Shown here: positions 16,900 through 24,358 of the stretch, piece after piece
How the letters are laid out: the number at the start of each line of letters is the position of its first letter
Position numbering within the stretch: position 1 is the stretch's first letter
From: an uncultured Chloroflexota bacterium
Lineage (GTDB): Bacteria > Chloroflexota > Anaerolineae > Aggregatilineales > Phototrophicaceae
DNA: 27,036 nt
Direction of reading: 5' to 3'
Assembly: GCA_937974245.1 (NCBI GenBank)
Contig: CALJKV010000020.1
Coordinates: 1 to 27,036 of the forward strand
Notes under the pieces: generated by a model
Databases searched by the model: none
What the model saw: the letters and a program-made list of their open reading frames with translations, nothing else
What the model was told of the DNA's origin: nothing
Made by a program: the position numbers and the translations under genes

Positions 16900-17524
16900 C
16901 TGCGCCCACCTTAAGTTCCAGCATAATGTTGAATTCGCTGATGCGTTCCGTCGGAACCTCTTCAACAGGCGGGTTATCGCGGATAACGGGTTTGGCCGTC
17001 GCCTGGCTGCCGGTCATATCACGCAGGATGATCGACTGGACGATCACGCGGTCAAATATCAGCGATTCATCCAACATCTGAAAATACGTCATGACATCGG
17101 TTTCGCTGGTAGCCTGCCCGGTCAAGACGAGCCGGTTTTCAGTCTGCGACACGGCGGTCAGGGTCATGCGGGCTGTGTCGTAAGTGCCCACAACGGCGAA
17201 GGTGTGCAACCAGTCAATTTTGCTGGTTGTCAAACCGGTCATGACGGGCTGCATGTCGTTGATTTGCCCGCGAAGCTGGAGCAGTGTGTCTTGCAACGCC
17301 TGTTCCTGGGCAGCGGGTTGGGGCGTGACCGCCAGTGTTCCCTGAAGCGCGGTGAGCGTGACCGTGAACTGCCCCGCTTCTTCCTGAATGCTGGTCGATA
17401 CCAGGTAAAGGGGCAGAAATAACGCTCCCAGGCTGAGAGCTATCAACCAGATGACCAGCCGCGAACCGTGCTGCTGCGGGGCTTCCTGGGTGTCTTCCTC
17501 GTAGTTGTTTGCTATGTTATCCAC
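16892..17524 (-). CDS. pilN: PilN-like type IV pilus alignment protein
   Basis: The start is GTG 17524, with AAGGAG 5 bases upstream. The 210 residues have a short acidic cytoplasmic tail (1-20), one membrane helix (about 22-44), a heptad-like segment (about 50-90), then a PilN fold with IDWLHTFAVV, ARMTLTAVSQTENRLVLTG and FQMLDESLIFDRVIVQSI, which closely follows the PilN pattern. In type IV pili PilN pairs with PilO outside the membrane and binds PilM through an INLLP-like motif in its tail. That motif is missing here, and no pilM is in the window. Gene order peptidase-pilN-pilO is tight (9-base gap, then overlap). Confidence 0.8.
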   Translation of the reverse strand: MDNIANNYEEDTQEAPQQHGSRLVIWLIALSLGALFLPLYLVSTSIQEEAGQFTVTLTALQGTLAVTPQPAAQEQALQDTLLQLRGQINDMQPVMTGLTTSKIDWLHTFAVVGTYDTARMTLTAVSQTENRLVLTGQATSETDVMTYFQMLDESLIFDRVIVQSIILRDMTGSQATAKPVIRDNPPVEEVPTERISEFNIMLELKVGADG

Positions 17525-17533
17525 GCAGTCTCC

Positions 17534-18232
17534 TTACACTGTGACCAGAAGCGCGACGAATGCTCCCAGGCACAGAAATGGTGCGTAGGGAATATAGGTT
17601 TTCGCGTCCGGCTGTTGGCGCACCAGCAGCCAGACCGCTGTACCCGCGCCCGCGCCCGCGCCGAGTATCAGGGCGAGGAGCATGGCCGGAAAGCCGAAAC
17701 AGAAACCGATAAGGGCAGCCAGCTTGATATCGCCGCCGCCGACATCACCGGGCCGCAGGCGGGCGACCAGGTAAAAGATCGAAAAGGCGAATACGCCGCC
17801 CACCAGCACATTCGGGAAGTTGCGCTGATTAAAAAGCAGATGGCCCACCACCAACAGCACTATAGCCGGATACGTGAGGGCATTCAGCACTAACCTGTAT
17901 TTTATATCCATTAACGCAATCAACAAAAAGAAACTGTATCCTCCGATGATGAGCGCCGCTTCCACAGACAGCCCGTAAGCCGACCACCCCCACGCGAAAA
18001 TGACCGCACTTGCCAGTTCCGCGCCCAATTCCAGCCAGAACCAGCGGTTTTCCTGGCGCAGTCGGGCGATATCCAGCCGGGATGCCAACACCCGCCACAG
18101 TGCCGGCATGACCCAGGGGCGGGGCGTATGGGCTGGTGGGCCGGAGACGGCGAACCTCGGCAGATAGTCGGATAAGCGGGCCAGCAGCCAGCCAGCCAGC
18201 CAGCCCACCAGTGCGGCAACAATCAGGGTCAT
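17534..18232 (-). CDS. A24 prepilin peptidase lacking the zinc/methylase segment
   Basis: ATG 18232 is chosen because AAGGTGA precedes it by about 6 bases; a TTG at 18247 is in frame. The 232 residues form a polytopic membrane aspartyl protease with catalytic D109 in ALMDIKYRLV and D168 in VGGGDIK (the GxGD motif), and the family-typical ending YIPYAPFLCLGA. The CxxC pairs of the PilD cytoplasmic methyltransferase region are absent; that loop is short and Arg/Trp-rich (about 30-65). It resembles TadV/PibD-like short forms in lacking it, but its GGGD and IPYAPF motifs look bacterial. It would cleave class III signal peptides of the filament subunits, and possibly the ArlF/ArlG N-termini, before assembly. 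The 5' coding part contains a GGCT repeat. Confidence 0.88.
   Translation of the reverse strand: MTLIVAALVGWLAGWLLARLSDYLPRFAVSGPPAHTPRPWVMPALWRVLASRLDIARLRQENRWFWLELGAELASAVIFAWGWSAYGLSVEAALIIGGYSFFLLIALMDIKYRLVLNALTYPAIVLLVVGHLLFNQRNFPNVLVGGVFAFSIFYLVARLRPGDVGGGDIKLAALIGFCFGFPAMLLALILGAGAGAGTAVWLLVRQQPDAKTYIPYAPFLCLGAFVALLVTV
18186..18205 (-). repeat. Tetranucleotide run (GGCT)5 in the peptidase start region
   Basis: Five exact GGCT units on the minus strand lie at codons 10-16 of the prepilin peptidase. Gain or loss of one unit would shift the frame. Confidence 0.85.
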
Positions 18233-18247
18233 TCCAGTCACCTTCAA

Positions 18248-19939
18248 TCAATGCATCTGCTGCGAGTCAGCGGCAGGTAGTGTGATGATGAACTCCGCGC
18301 CGCCATCCTCATGATTTCGACCCAGCACCGTCCCCCGGTGGGCTTCCACTGTCGCCCGGATCAGTTCCAGTCCTAACCCCAGGCTGGAGCTGCCGTCCAC
18401 CGATGGTTTGCCCCGGAAATACCGGTTGAATAAGTATGGTAAATGCTCTTCCGGGATGCCCGCCCCGTTATCACGTACACGGAGAATCACATCGGAAGGG
18501 CCGAAGGCCAGCAGGATCGAAATCTGTCCGACGGGCGGCGAGAATTTAACCGCATTATCCACCAGATTCACCACTGAACGATACAGGTAGTGTGAGTCGC
18601 CCACCAGCATGTACGGCTCGCCCATTACGTGGAAGTCCACATGCGCCAGCTTGTCTTCGATGGCGGGGTTCAGGTCGTCAATGGCATGTTGGACAAATTC
18701 GATCAGGTCGCAGGCTTCGTGGTGCAGCACGGCGGATTCACTCAACGCGGTGACTTCAATGATCCGGTCAATCAGTTCGTTCATAATCTGGCTGTTGCGC
18801 AGGATGTCATCGGTAATTTCAGCGGCTTCTTCATCCAGTGTGGAACTGTTCAACAGCCCGGCGTAACCCAGCGTGGCGTTCAGCATGGCGCGGAGATCAT
18901 ACGAGAGAATCGAATGCAGTGCCGTGACAACTTTGCTGCGCCCGGAGAGCGCCTGGTCAATCGCCCGGTAGAGGCGGGCGTTCTGGAGGGCGACAGCAGT
19001 GAATTCCGCGACAGCCATCATGAGTTTTTCATCCCGGTCAGTGAATATCTGGCCCGGTTCATGCTGCGCGGCGGCGATCACACCAAACGTCACACCACCG
19101 ACCACCAGGGGGACATAAATCAAGGCTTCAACGAGGTAGTTGGTTTTCACCTTGATGGGTTCACCGTCTTTCTTGCGATTCGTCCGCAGCGGCTGGCCGG
19201 ATTGAATCACCTGCCCGGCTAACGTGTCCCTGACCGGCAGGCGCTTGATCTGCTCGTTATCCACGCCCCGCCCGGATTCCTGGAAAAGTTCACCAGTCTG
19301 CTCGTCCACCAGCCAGATGCTCACTTCGTCGGTTTCGATGTGCGCGAAAATCGCATCCATCGCCGATCTTAAGACTTCGCCGCGTTCAAGCTGTGACGTA
19401 ATGCCGCGACCAACCGCCGGTAAAATGTCGGCAAGATTGGCCTGGCTGCGCAGCATGGAGGTATGTGTCTTAGGGCGCTGGATGATGCGGACGACACATT
19501 CCAGCCGCCCAAGCCGCAGGTAATCGCCGTCGGCCAGGGTGGATGGCACGTTGACGCCGACATTGCGGCCATTAATCGCCGTGCCGTTGGTGCTGCCCAG
19601 GTCAATAATAAACAGCTTGGCGGCGGTGGGCGACAGGCGGGCATGGCTGCGAGAAACGCCCAGATTCTCAATATCAATCTGCGGGAAGAGTGGAATCACC
19701 CCACTGCTGGAATCGCCCCGGCCAATTTCAATTTCATCGTTGATATCCAGGCCCATCCGCACTTTGGAGTCAAAAGCGAGGTCGAACCGCACCCGCCAGA
19801 CCGGTTGTTCCACCGGGGTCTGGTTATGCGGGACAGGGGTATAGTTGACATCTTCATCTAAATGAAGCATCTCCCGAACAAGCTCGTTGGAGAGTTCGGT
19901 AGTGACTTTGCGGATACGCTCGTCGGTTCCTGGTGGCAT
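18248..19939 (-). CDS. FHA-GAF-histidine-kinase-like protein with Tyr in place of the phosphoacceptor His
   Basis: The 563 residues carry an FHA domain (about 70-155: IGRGD, SRSHARL, DLGSTNGTAING), which binds phosphothreonine peptides, a GAF domain (about 175-325), a HisKA-like helix pair (about 335-400) and a HATPase_c domain (about 445-557: N box VNLVDNAVKFS, G1 VRDNGAGIPEE, G2 SLGLGLELI). The H box reads LSYDLRAML: Tyr347 stands where SHDLRTPL-type kinases have His, and the TP is AM. The ATP site looks intact. It may therefore be a pseudokinase or a scaffold that signals through its FHA domain. It lies inside the archaellum/pilus gene run (16-base gap before, 15 after), so a regulatory or structural part at the motor is likely. 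The FHA protein ArnA is a known archaellum regulator in Sulfolobus, which is a loose parallel only. Confidence 0.9.
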   Translation of the reverse strand: MPPGTDERIRKVTTELSNELVREMLHLDEDVNYTPVPHNQTPVEQPVWRVRFDLAFDSKVRMGLDINDEIEIGRGDSSSGVIPLFPQIDIENLGVSRSHARLSPTAAKLFIIDLGSTNGTAINGRNVGVNVPSTLADGDYLRLGRLECVVRIIQRPKTHTSMLRSQANLADILPAVGRGITSQLERGEVLRSAMDAIFAHIETDEVSIWLVDEQTGELFQESGRGVDNEQIKRLPVRDTLAGQVIQSGQPLRTNRKKDGEPIKVKTNYLVEALIYVPLVVGGVTFGVIAAAQHEPGQIFTDRDEKLMMAVAEFTAVALQNARLYRAIDQALSGRSKVVTALHSILSYDLRAMLNATLGYAGLLNSSTLDEEAAEITDDILRNSQIMNELIDRIIEVTALSESAVLHHEACDLIEFVQHAIDDLNPAIEDKLAHVDFHVMGEPYMLVGDSHYLYRSVVNLVDNAVKFSPPVGQISILLAFGPSDVILRVRDNGAGIPEEHLPYLFNRYFRGKPSVDGSSSLGLGLELIRATVEAHRGTVLGRNHEDGGAEFIITLPAADSQQMH

Positions 19940-19955
19940 GATTTCCCCCTGACCT

Positions 19956-20474
19956 TTATCGCGCCTGGGCGCGTAACTGATCGGCTAATTCGTGGCTCAA
20001 TGCTGCGAGCTGCGCCATATCTACCGGGTCTAACCCGTCCAGCAGCAGCGCCCGATCCCCGCTATCTTCCGTTTCTCCAAACACACTTAATAAGTCATCC
20101 AGACCGCTGGATGTCGCCCCCGGTTGGCCGGACTGCTCCGGCGTGGGCGGTGTTTCCGGTTGTGTGACGTCCGTCCCCGGTTCCGGCGTTCCCCCGGGAG
20201 CAGACGCGGGCATCGCGGGCTGTGATGACTGTATCTGCGGCTGTCCTGGTTGACTGGCAGCGGGCTTACTGGCTGTGGCTGTCCGGGCGGAGATGGCTGC
20301 CTGCTGCTCGGCCCGTGCTGCCGCTTTCTGCGTCGCCCGTGTCTTGCGCCGTGCCGCCGCCCGCCGCAGCCGGGGCAATATGAAGAGGGCTGCCGCCGCC
20401 AGCAAGGGGACGAGCGCAACGATCACGCTGATCAGGATTATCTTCTGTTCGAGGATGATCTCGAAAATAGACAT
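19956..20474 (-). CDS. Single-span membrane protein with disordered cytoplasmic tail (possible ArlX analogue)
   Basis: The 172 residues have one N-terminal membrane helix (about 12-34), a strongly basic stretch right after it (RLRRAAARRKTRATQK), then a Pro/Gln/Ser/Thr-rich region (about 60-125) and a C-terminal amphipathic helical end (LDPVDMAQLAALSHELADQL). The positive charge after the helix predicts that the tail is cytoplasmic. I do not recognise a family. Crenarchaeal ArlX is also a single-span protein encoded in the archaellum operon and forms a ring around the motor, so an analogous role is possible, but there is no sequence evidence for homology. It sits 5 bases after arlJ. Confidence 0.75.
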   Translation of the reverse strand: MSIFEIILEQKIILISVIVALVPLLAAAALFILPRLRRAAARRKTRATQKAAARAEQQAAISARTATASKPAASQPGQPQIQSSQPAMPASAPGGTPEPGTDVTQPETPPTPEQSGQPGATSSGLDDLLSVFGETEDSGDRALLLDGLDPVDMAQLAALSHELADQLRAQAR

Positions 20475-20479
20475 GCTCT

Positions 20480-21967
20480 TTAGCCTCTCAGAATCCCCAT
20501 CACCATCGGCGGCACAACCACGAAACTGACGCCCGAAATAAAGACATCCAGTGCCATATACAGGTTGACCTTGAGCTTATAGCCACCATCGGTGAAGATG
20601 ATCGCAGCGGCGCTCACAATTGCCAGAAGCAGCACCATGACCACCGTGATCGCGGCCAGAAATTGCAGGTCGCTGGCGGAAATGCTTGTCAGCCCCATGT
20701 TGACTGACCGCTGCCCTTCGGCGGCGGCGGGGTCTGCCGGCATCATCTCGCTGACCATCTGCGTGAAATTTGTGACGATGGACAGCACAAATACCATCAG
20801 TCCGGCCACTACACCGTGCATGACGGTAGACAGGCCGGAGAACGTCCCGGCGATCAGGCGACGCTTCGCCCGAAGCTGGGCGGTTTTGGCTGCGAAGAGC
20901 GAGCACAGATAGCCTACCCGTTCCGGGTCGCCGCCGATTTTGATCGCGCCGTAGAAGATGTCTATTACTTCGCTGATGAGCTTGCTGCCTGATTCCAGGC
21001 CGAACTTGTGCCAGCAGATTTCCGGGTCAACCAGGGCTTGCAGCCGTTTGCTCAAGCGGTCAATGTCGGTTTCCAGTGTTGGGAAGGAACTCAGGTCAAT
21101 CTTGGTGAGCGCCTGCTTGAGTGTTGAGCCGCTGGCTGTCGCCATGCCGCCCGAAGACCGGAGGAAGGTGCTGATTTCCTCATCTTTTTTGGTGGTGATG
21201 CGGTCACTCATCACGCTCAGTATGCCCACCGGCAGCATGATTATTGAGAGTAAAATCAGGATGACGCCCAGTTCGACGCCGAGCAGGTTGAGCAGCACGG
21301 CGCTCGCCCCGCCGATGGGGAAGAGGATACGAAACCAGCGCATCGCCCGCTTCTGTTCCATCGAACCTTCTGAGGGTTTCACCGTCAGCACTTCCGCCGG
21401 GGCGGAACGGAAGATGATCCAGGCGCCCAGGCCGCTCATCATCACGCCAGTTACGATCAGGCCGGTAATCATGCCGATGTCCAGCGTGTGAATCATTGAG
21501 GAGATGACCTGGATGATGATAATCAGCGCCACCGAAATCACAATTGATGAGAAAGCATTCGACCACTGCTTAAGCGCTTCCAGGTCGCGCTCGTACTTGT
21601 TTTCGTAGTCTTCGCCCTGGGCTTCGGCCTCGCGTGCCAGGAATTCGGCCATCGGCTCACCGGAACGCAGCGCGTCGGAAAGCCGCAGCAGGAAGCTGCG
21701 CATGTTGTTCGACTTGGCCTTGATCCCAATCATCCGGCAGGCTTCCGGGTAGTCGTAACGGAACTCGTCTACCAGGGTATTGATGGCCGCAAAGTAGACC
21801 GCCGCCCCGGACGACGACGTGGCCGCCAGTTCAAACAGTTTACTGCGGGTGATCCCGGAGGACGCCATCGCCGACATATACGTCAACTGGTAGAACAGCT
21901 GAAACGGCGGAACGGGCTTAAAGGAGACCTTGGTGTTTCGCTTCACTGAGGATTTGGAAGAACTCAT
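20480..21967 (-). CDS. arlJ: ArlJ/FlaJ-type membrane platform protein
   Basis: I use ATG 21967 (495 residues), overlapping arlI by 50 bases; an in-frame TTG at 22027 would overlap more. The N-terminal motif PFQLFYQLTYMSAMASSGITRSKLFELAA is split across the family hallmark of archaeal FlaJ (FYQLTYMSA, ASSGI). The protein has several strong membrane segments in two groups (about residues 135-270 and 390-495) with cytoplasmic helical domains between (about 60-125 and 275-385), the usual T2SF-like duplication. ArlJ anchors the filament base and is turned or reshaped by ArlI. The length fits archaeal ArlJ (about 500-560) better than PilC (about 400) or TadB/TadC (about 300). Confidence 0.92.
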   Translation of the reverse strand: MSSSKSSVKRNTKVSFKPVPPFQLFYQLTYMSAMASSGITRSKLFELAATSSSGAAVYFAAINTLVDEFRYDYPEACRMIGIKAKSNNMRSFLLRLSDALRSGEPMAEFLAREAEAQGEDYENKYERDLEALKQWSNAFSSIVISVALIIIIQVISSMIHTLDIGMITGLIVTGVMMSGLGAWIIFRSAPAEVLTVKPSEGSMEQKRAMRWFRILFPIGGASAVLLNLLGVELGVILILLSIIMLPVGILSVMSDRITTKKDEEISTFLRSSGGMATASGSTLKQALTKIDLSSFPTLETDIDRLSKRLQALVDPEICWHKFGLESGSKLISEVIDIFYGAIKIGGDPERVGYLCSLFAAKTAQLRAKRRLIAGTFSGLSTVMHGVVAGLMVFVLSIVTNFTQMVSEMMPADPAAAEGQRSVNMGLTSISASDLQFLAAITVVMVLLLAIVSAAAIIFTDGGYKLKVNLYMALDVFISGVSFVVVPPMVMGILRG

Positions 21968-23612
21968 GGAAATCCGTAATCCCTTTCTCTTTGTGTAGTT
22001 TTTCGAAGATACGTGCTCGCCGTTCAACTTCGTTGTAGATGGATTTGCGCTTGTGCGGCGGGATGCCCCGTTTGAGGGCGATAATCTGCTCCAGCAGGTA
22101 ACTGTTCATGTAGCCGGGGAACTCAAATGTGTCGTTGCCCGGATTCCAGCGGAAGGCCTCCAAGAACGAGAAACTCTGTGAAATCGGGTCGTAGCCGATA
22201 ATCTCGTTAATGCTCATTACCCGACGGGCGGAACGGCCATCCGCCAGGCGTACCGCTGACTGGATAATCACCAGGTTCAGGTTGTCAATGTAGGTTTTTG
22301 GGATGTTGATCGGGTCGCCGGTCAGACGTTGGATCAGCTTTTCCACCGAGGCCGCGTGGAAGGTGGACATGACACCATGACCGGTCTGCATGGCCTGGAA
22401 CGCGACCACCGCCTCCGTACTACGAATCTCACCGACGATAATCATTTCGGGGCGTTGCCGCAGCGCCGCTTTGAGCAGCTCGAACATGCCGACTTCGCTG
22501 CCTTTGCTATCGCCGCTGCCGTGCCGGGTGGATTCCTGCAACCAGTTCTTGTGCGGCACCTGGACTTCGGGCGTATCTTCAATCGTGACGATCTTGGCTT
22601 CCGGCTTAATAAATGCGGTAATCGCGTTCAAGAGTGTGGTTTTGCCGGAGGCAGTCGCGCCGACCACGAAGGTATTCAGCCCGGCTTCCAGCATCAGGGA
22701 GATATACGCGGTCATCATATAGTCGAGACTGGTGAACTCAATGAGTTCCAGTATGCTCAAGGGGGTATCGCTGAATTTACGGATGGTGAAGTTGCTACCG
22801 CGCTTGGAAATCTCACGCCCATAGACGATGTTGATACGCGAACCATCGGGCAATACGGCATCCACCAGTGGATTACGCACCGTCACCGGGCTTTTGATCC
22901 ACTCGCCCAACCAGACGGCGAATTCATCCACGTCATCATGGGTGGTAAAGGTGATAGACGACTGCACACTCTTGAATATTTTGTGTTCGATAAAAATATG
23001 GCCGACACCGCTGCAACTGATGTCTTCAATATTCGGGTCGAGCAGGAGCGGCTGTAAGACGCCCAGGCCAATCTTGTCGCGGATGACGCGGTAACGTATC
23101 GCTTCCAGTTCCGCTGGGGATACCAGGACTTTATCAGGGCGGCGTTTGCCATTCGTCGCGCCCCGGTTGGTGGTGCAGATCATATCAATCAGTTTATAGA
23201 GCAGCGCTCTTTTTTCTTCTTTATCTTCCAGCCGCCCGATTTCCTCGGCCCAAGCGACGAGTTTGGTTTCAATCTGTGGCATCAGGTGTTCGATATCTAC
23301 CACGACTGTAGGTTCGATGGCGATATGGTGGTCGCGCACGCCGCCCGGATCGGGGTAGATATGCACGTACAGGCCATCTTTAATCGGGTAGATGAGGTTG
23401 CGGTATTCCAACTGACCCAGGCTGCGCGACGGTTTGGGGTAAAAATCGGGAACGCCGATTTCATCTACCGGCAAGCGCCACACGTACTGGGTCAGGAACG
23501 GTGAAGAATCGCAGGCTTCCTGAAATTCTGGCGATAACCGGGCGTACAACGCGCCCCAGTCGGTGGTTTGCGCCTCAAGTGTGAATGGGAAGGGCAGAAT
23601 TGTCTGTGCCAT
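21918..23612 (-). CDS. arlI: ArlI/FlaI-type archaellum motor ATPase
   Basis: The start is ATG 23612, five bases after the arlH stop, with AGAGGG upstream; a TTG at 23660 is rejected because it overlaps arlH. The 564 residues show the ArlI signature LLDPNIEDISCSGVG, Walker A GATASGKT (318-325), an Asp-box region (IVTIEDTPEVQVPHKNW), Walker B MIIVGE (390-395) and a His box (HGVMSTFHAAS, 412-422). The long N-terminal domain (about 230 residues before IEDISC and after) is also FlaI-like. This secretion-superfamily ATPase forms a hexamer that powers both filament assembly and rotation in archaea. The adjoining ArlH and ArlJ genes are its usual partners. Confidence 0.94.
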   Translation of the reverse strand: MAQTILPFPFTLEAQTTDWGALYARLSPEFQEACDSSPFLTQYVWRLPVDEIGVPDFYPKPSRSLGQLEYRNLIYPIKDGLYVHIYPDPGGVRDHHIAIEPTVVVDIEHLMPQIETKLVAWAEEIGRLEDKEEKRALLYKLIDMICTTNRGATNGKRRPDKVLVSPAELEAIRYRVIRDKIGLGVLQPLLLDPNIEDISCSGVGHIFIEHKIFKSVQSSITFTTHDDVDEFAVWLGEWIKSPVTVRNPLVDAVLPDGSRINIVYGREISKRGSNFTIRKFSDTPLSILELIEFTSLDYMMTAYISLMLEAGLNTFVVGATASGKTTLLNAITAFIKPEAKIVTIEDTPEVQVPHKNWLQESTRHGSGDSKGSEVGMFELLKAALRQRPEMIIVGEIRSTEAVVAFQAMQTGHGVMSTFHAASVEKLIQRLTGDPINIPKTYIDNLNLVIIQSAVRLADGRSARRVMSINEIIGYDPISQSFSFLEAFRWNPGNDTFEFPGYMNSYLLEQIIALKRGIPPHKRKSIYNEVERRARIFEKLHKEKGITDFHEFFQILSEAKHQGLL

Positions 23613-23617
23613 CGTGA

Positions 23618-24340
23618 CTACCCTCTGGCCTTGCTGATGGGGATAACGCGCATTCCCCAACCGGGTTCGACATCAAAACCGACAATGGAGCCGGTGACAC
23701 TGGCCGCGCCCCGGATTTTGGCGACTTCGAGGGTTTTCACCAGCCGCTGCCCGTCCTGCTCGGTGTGCAGCACCAGATGGGCGTCGCAGACCGAACGCAG
23801 TGGATTCATGAAGTCACTGGCGATGGCCTGGGCGTGCAGCGTGATAATGACGGATACGCCGCTGGCACACAGCCGCTTGGAGGCCTCAAAGAAGCTCAGA
23901 ATAGGGGATTTGTCTTCTGTATGCGAGAGCGCGGAGGTCAGCGAATCCACGATAATCAGGTCGCGCTCGCGTTGTTGTTCCCGCTTCATGGCCTGGAGCA
24001 GGGTTGTTGATGCCTGTTCCCCCAGGTGGGACAGTTCAATGGGGAACACCCGCAGCTTGCCCAGCAACAAGAAGTCGAAGATGTCCAGGTCAATACTCTC
24101 CATTTGCGAAACCAGGCTTTTCACTGTGTTTTCCGTAGTGAAGAGCGTCGCCCGGTAGCCGCCCATCAGTGACCCTTTGAGGATTTGCTGGGAGAGCACC
24201 GATTTACCCGCGCCAGAACTGCCCTCAATCAGCACCAGAGACCCCGCCGGGATTCCCCCGCCGAGACGGCTGTCAAGTTCAGTATTGCCCGATGCTATGA
24301 CCCGTTTGGGCGAGTCGCTGCTGGCTTTTTGGGTAGGCAT
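23618..24340 (-). CDS. arlH: ArlH/FlaH-type KaiC-like ATP-binding protein
   Basis: ATG 24340 lies 7 bases after GAGGAG; the ATG at 24346 is only one base from it. The 240 residues form a RecA/KaiC fold with Walker A GSSGAGKS (about 40-47) and Walker B DLIIVDS (about 127-133). The C-terminal sequence VEPGWGMRVIPISKARG is the typical ArlH end and separates it from other KaiC-like ATPases. ArlH binds ATP, does not need to hydrolyse it quickly, and docks on ArlI as a regulator within the cytoplasmic motor ring. Its catalytic glutamate region after Walker A (LFTTENTVKSL) is present as in ArlH proteins. Confidence 0.93.
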   Translation of the reverse strand: MPTQKASSDSPKRVIASGNTELDSRLGGGIPAGSLVLIEGSSGAGKSVLSQQILKGSLMGGYRATLFTTENTVKSLVSQMESIDLDIFDFLLLGKLRVFPIELSHLGEQASTTLLQAMKREQQRERDLIIVDSLTSALSHTEDKSPILSFFEASKRLCASGVSVIITLHAQAIASDFMNPLRSVCDAHLVLHTEQDGQRLVKTLEVAKIRGAASVTGSIVGFDVEPGWGMRVIPISKARG

Positions 24341-24358
24341 CCTCATGCTCCTCGCGCT

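Noticed and set aside
20480..23612. Reading the ATPase and platform as a Tad or PilB/PilC pilus pair
   Set aside because: ArlI and ArlJ signature sequences together with ArlH and ArlCDE neighbours, which Tad and PilB/PilC systems lack, favour the archaellum assignment.
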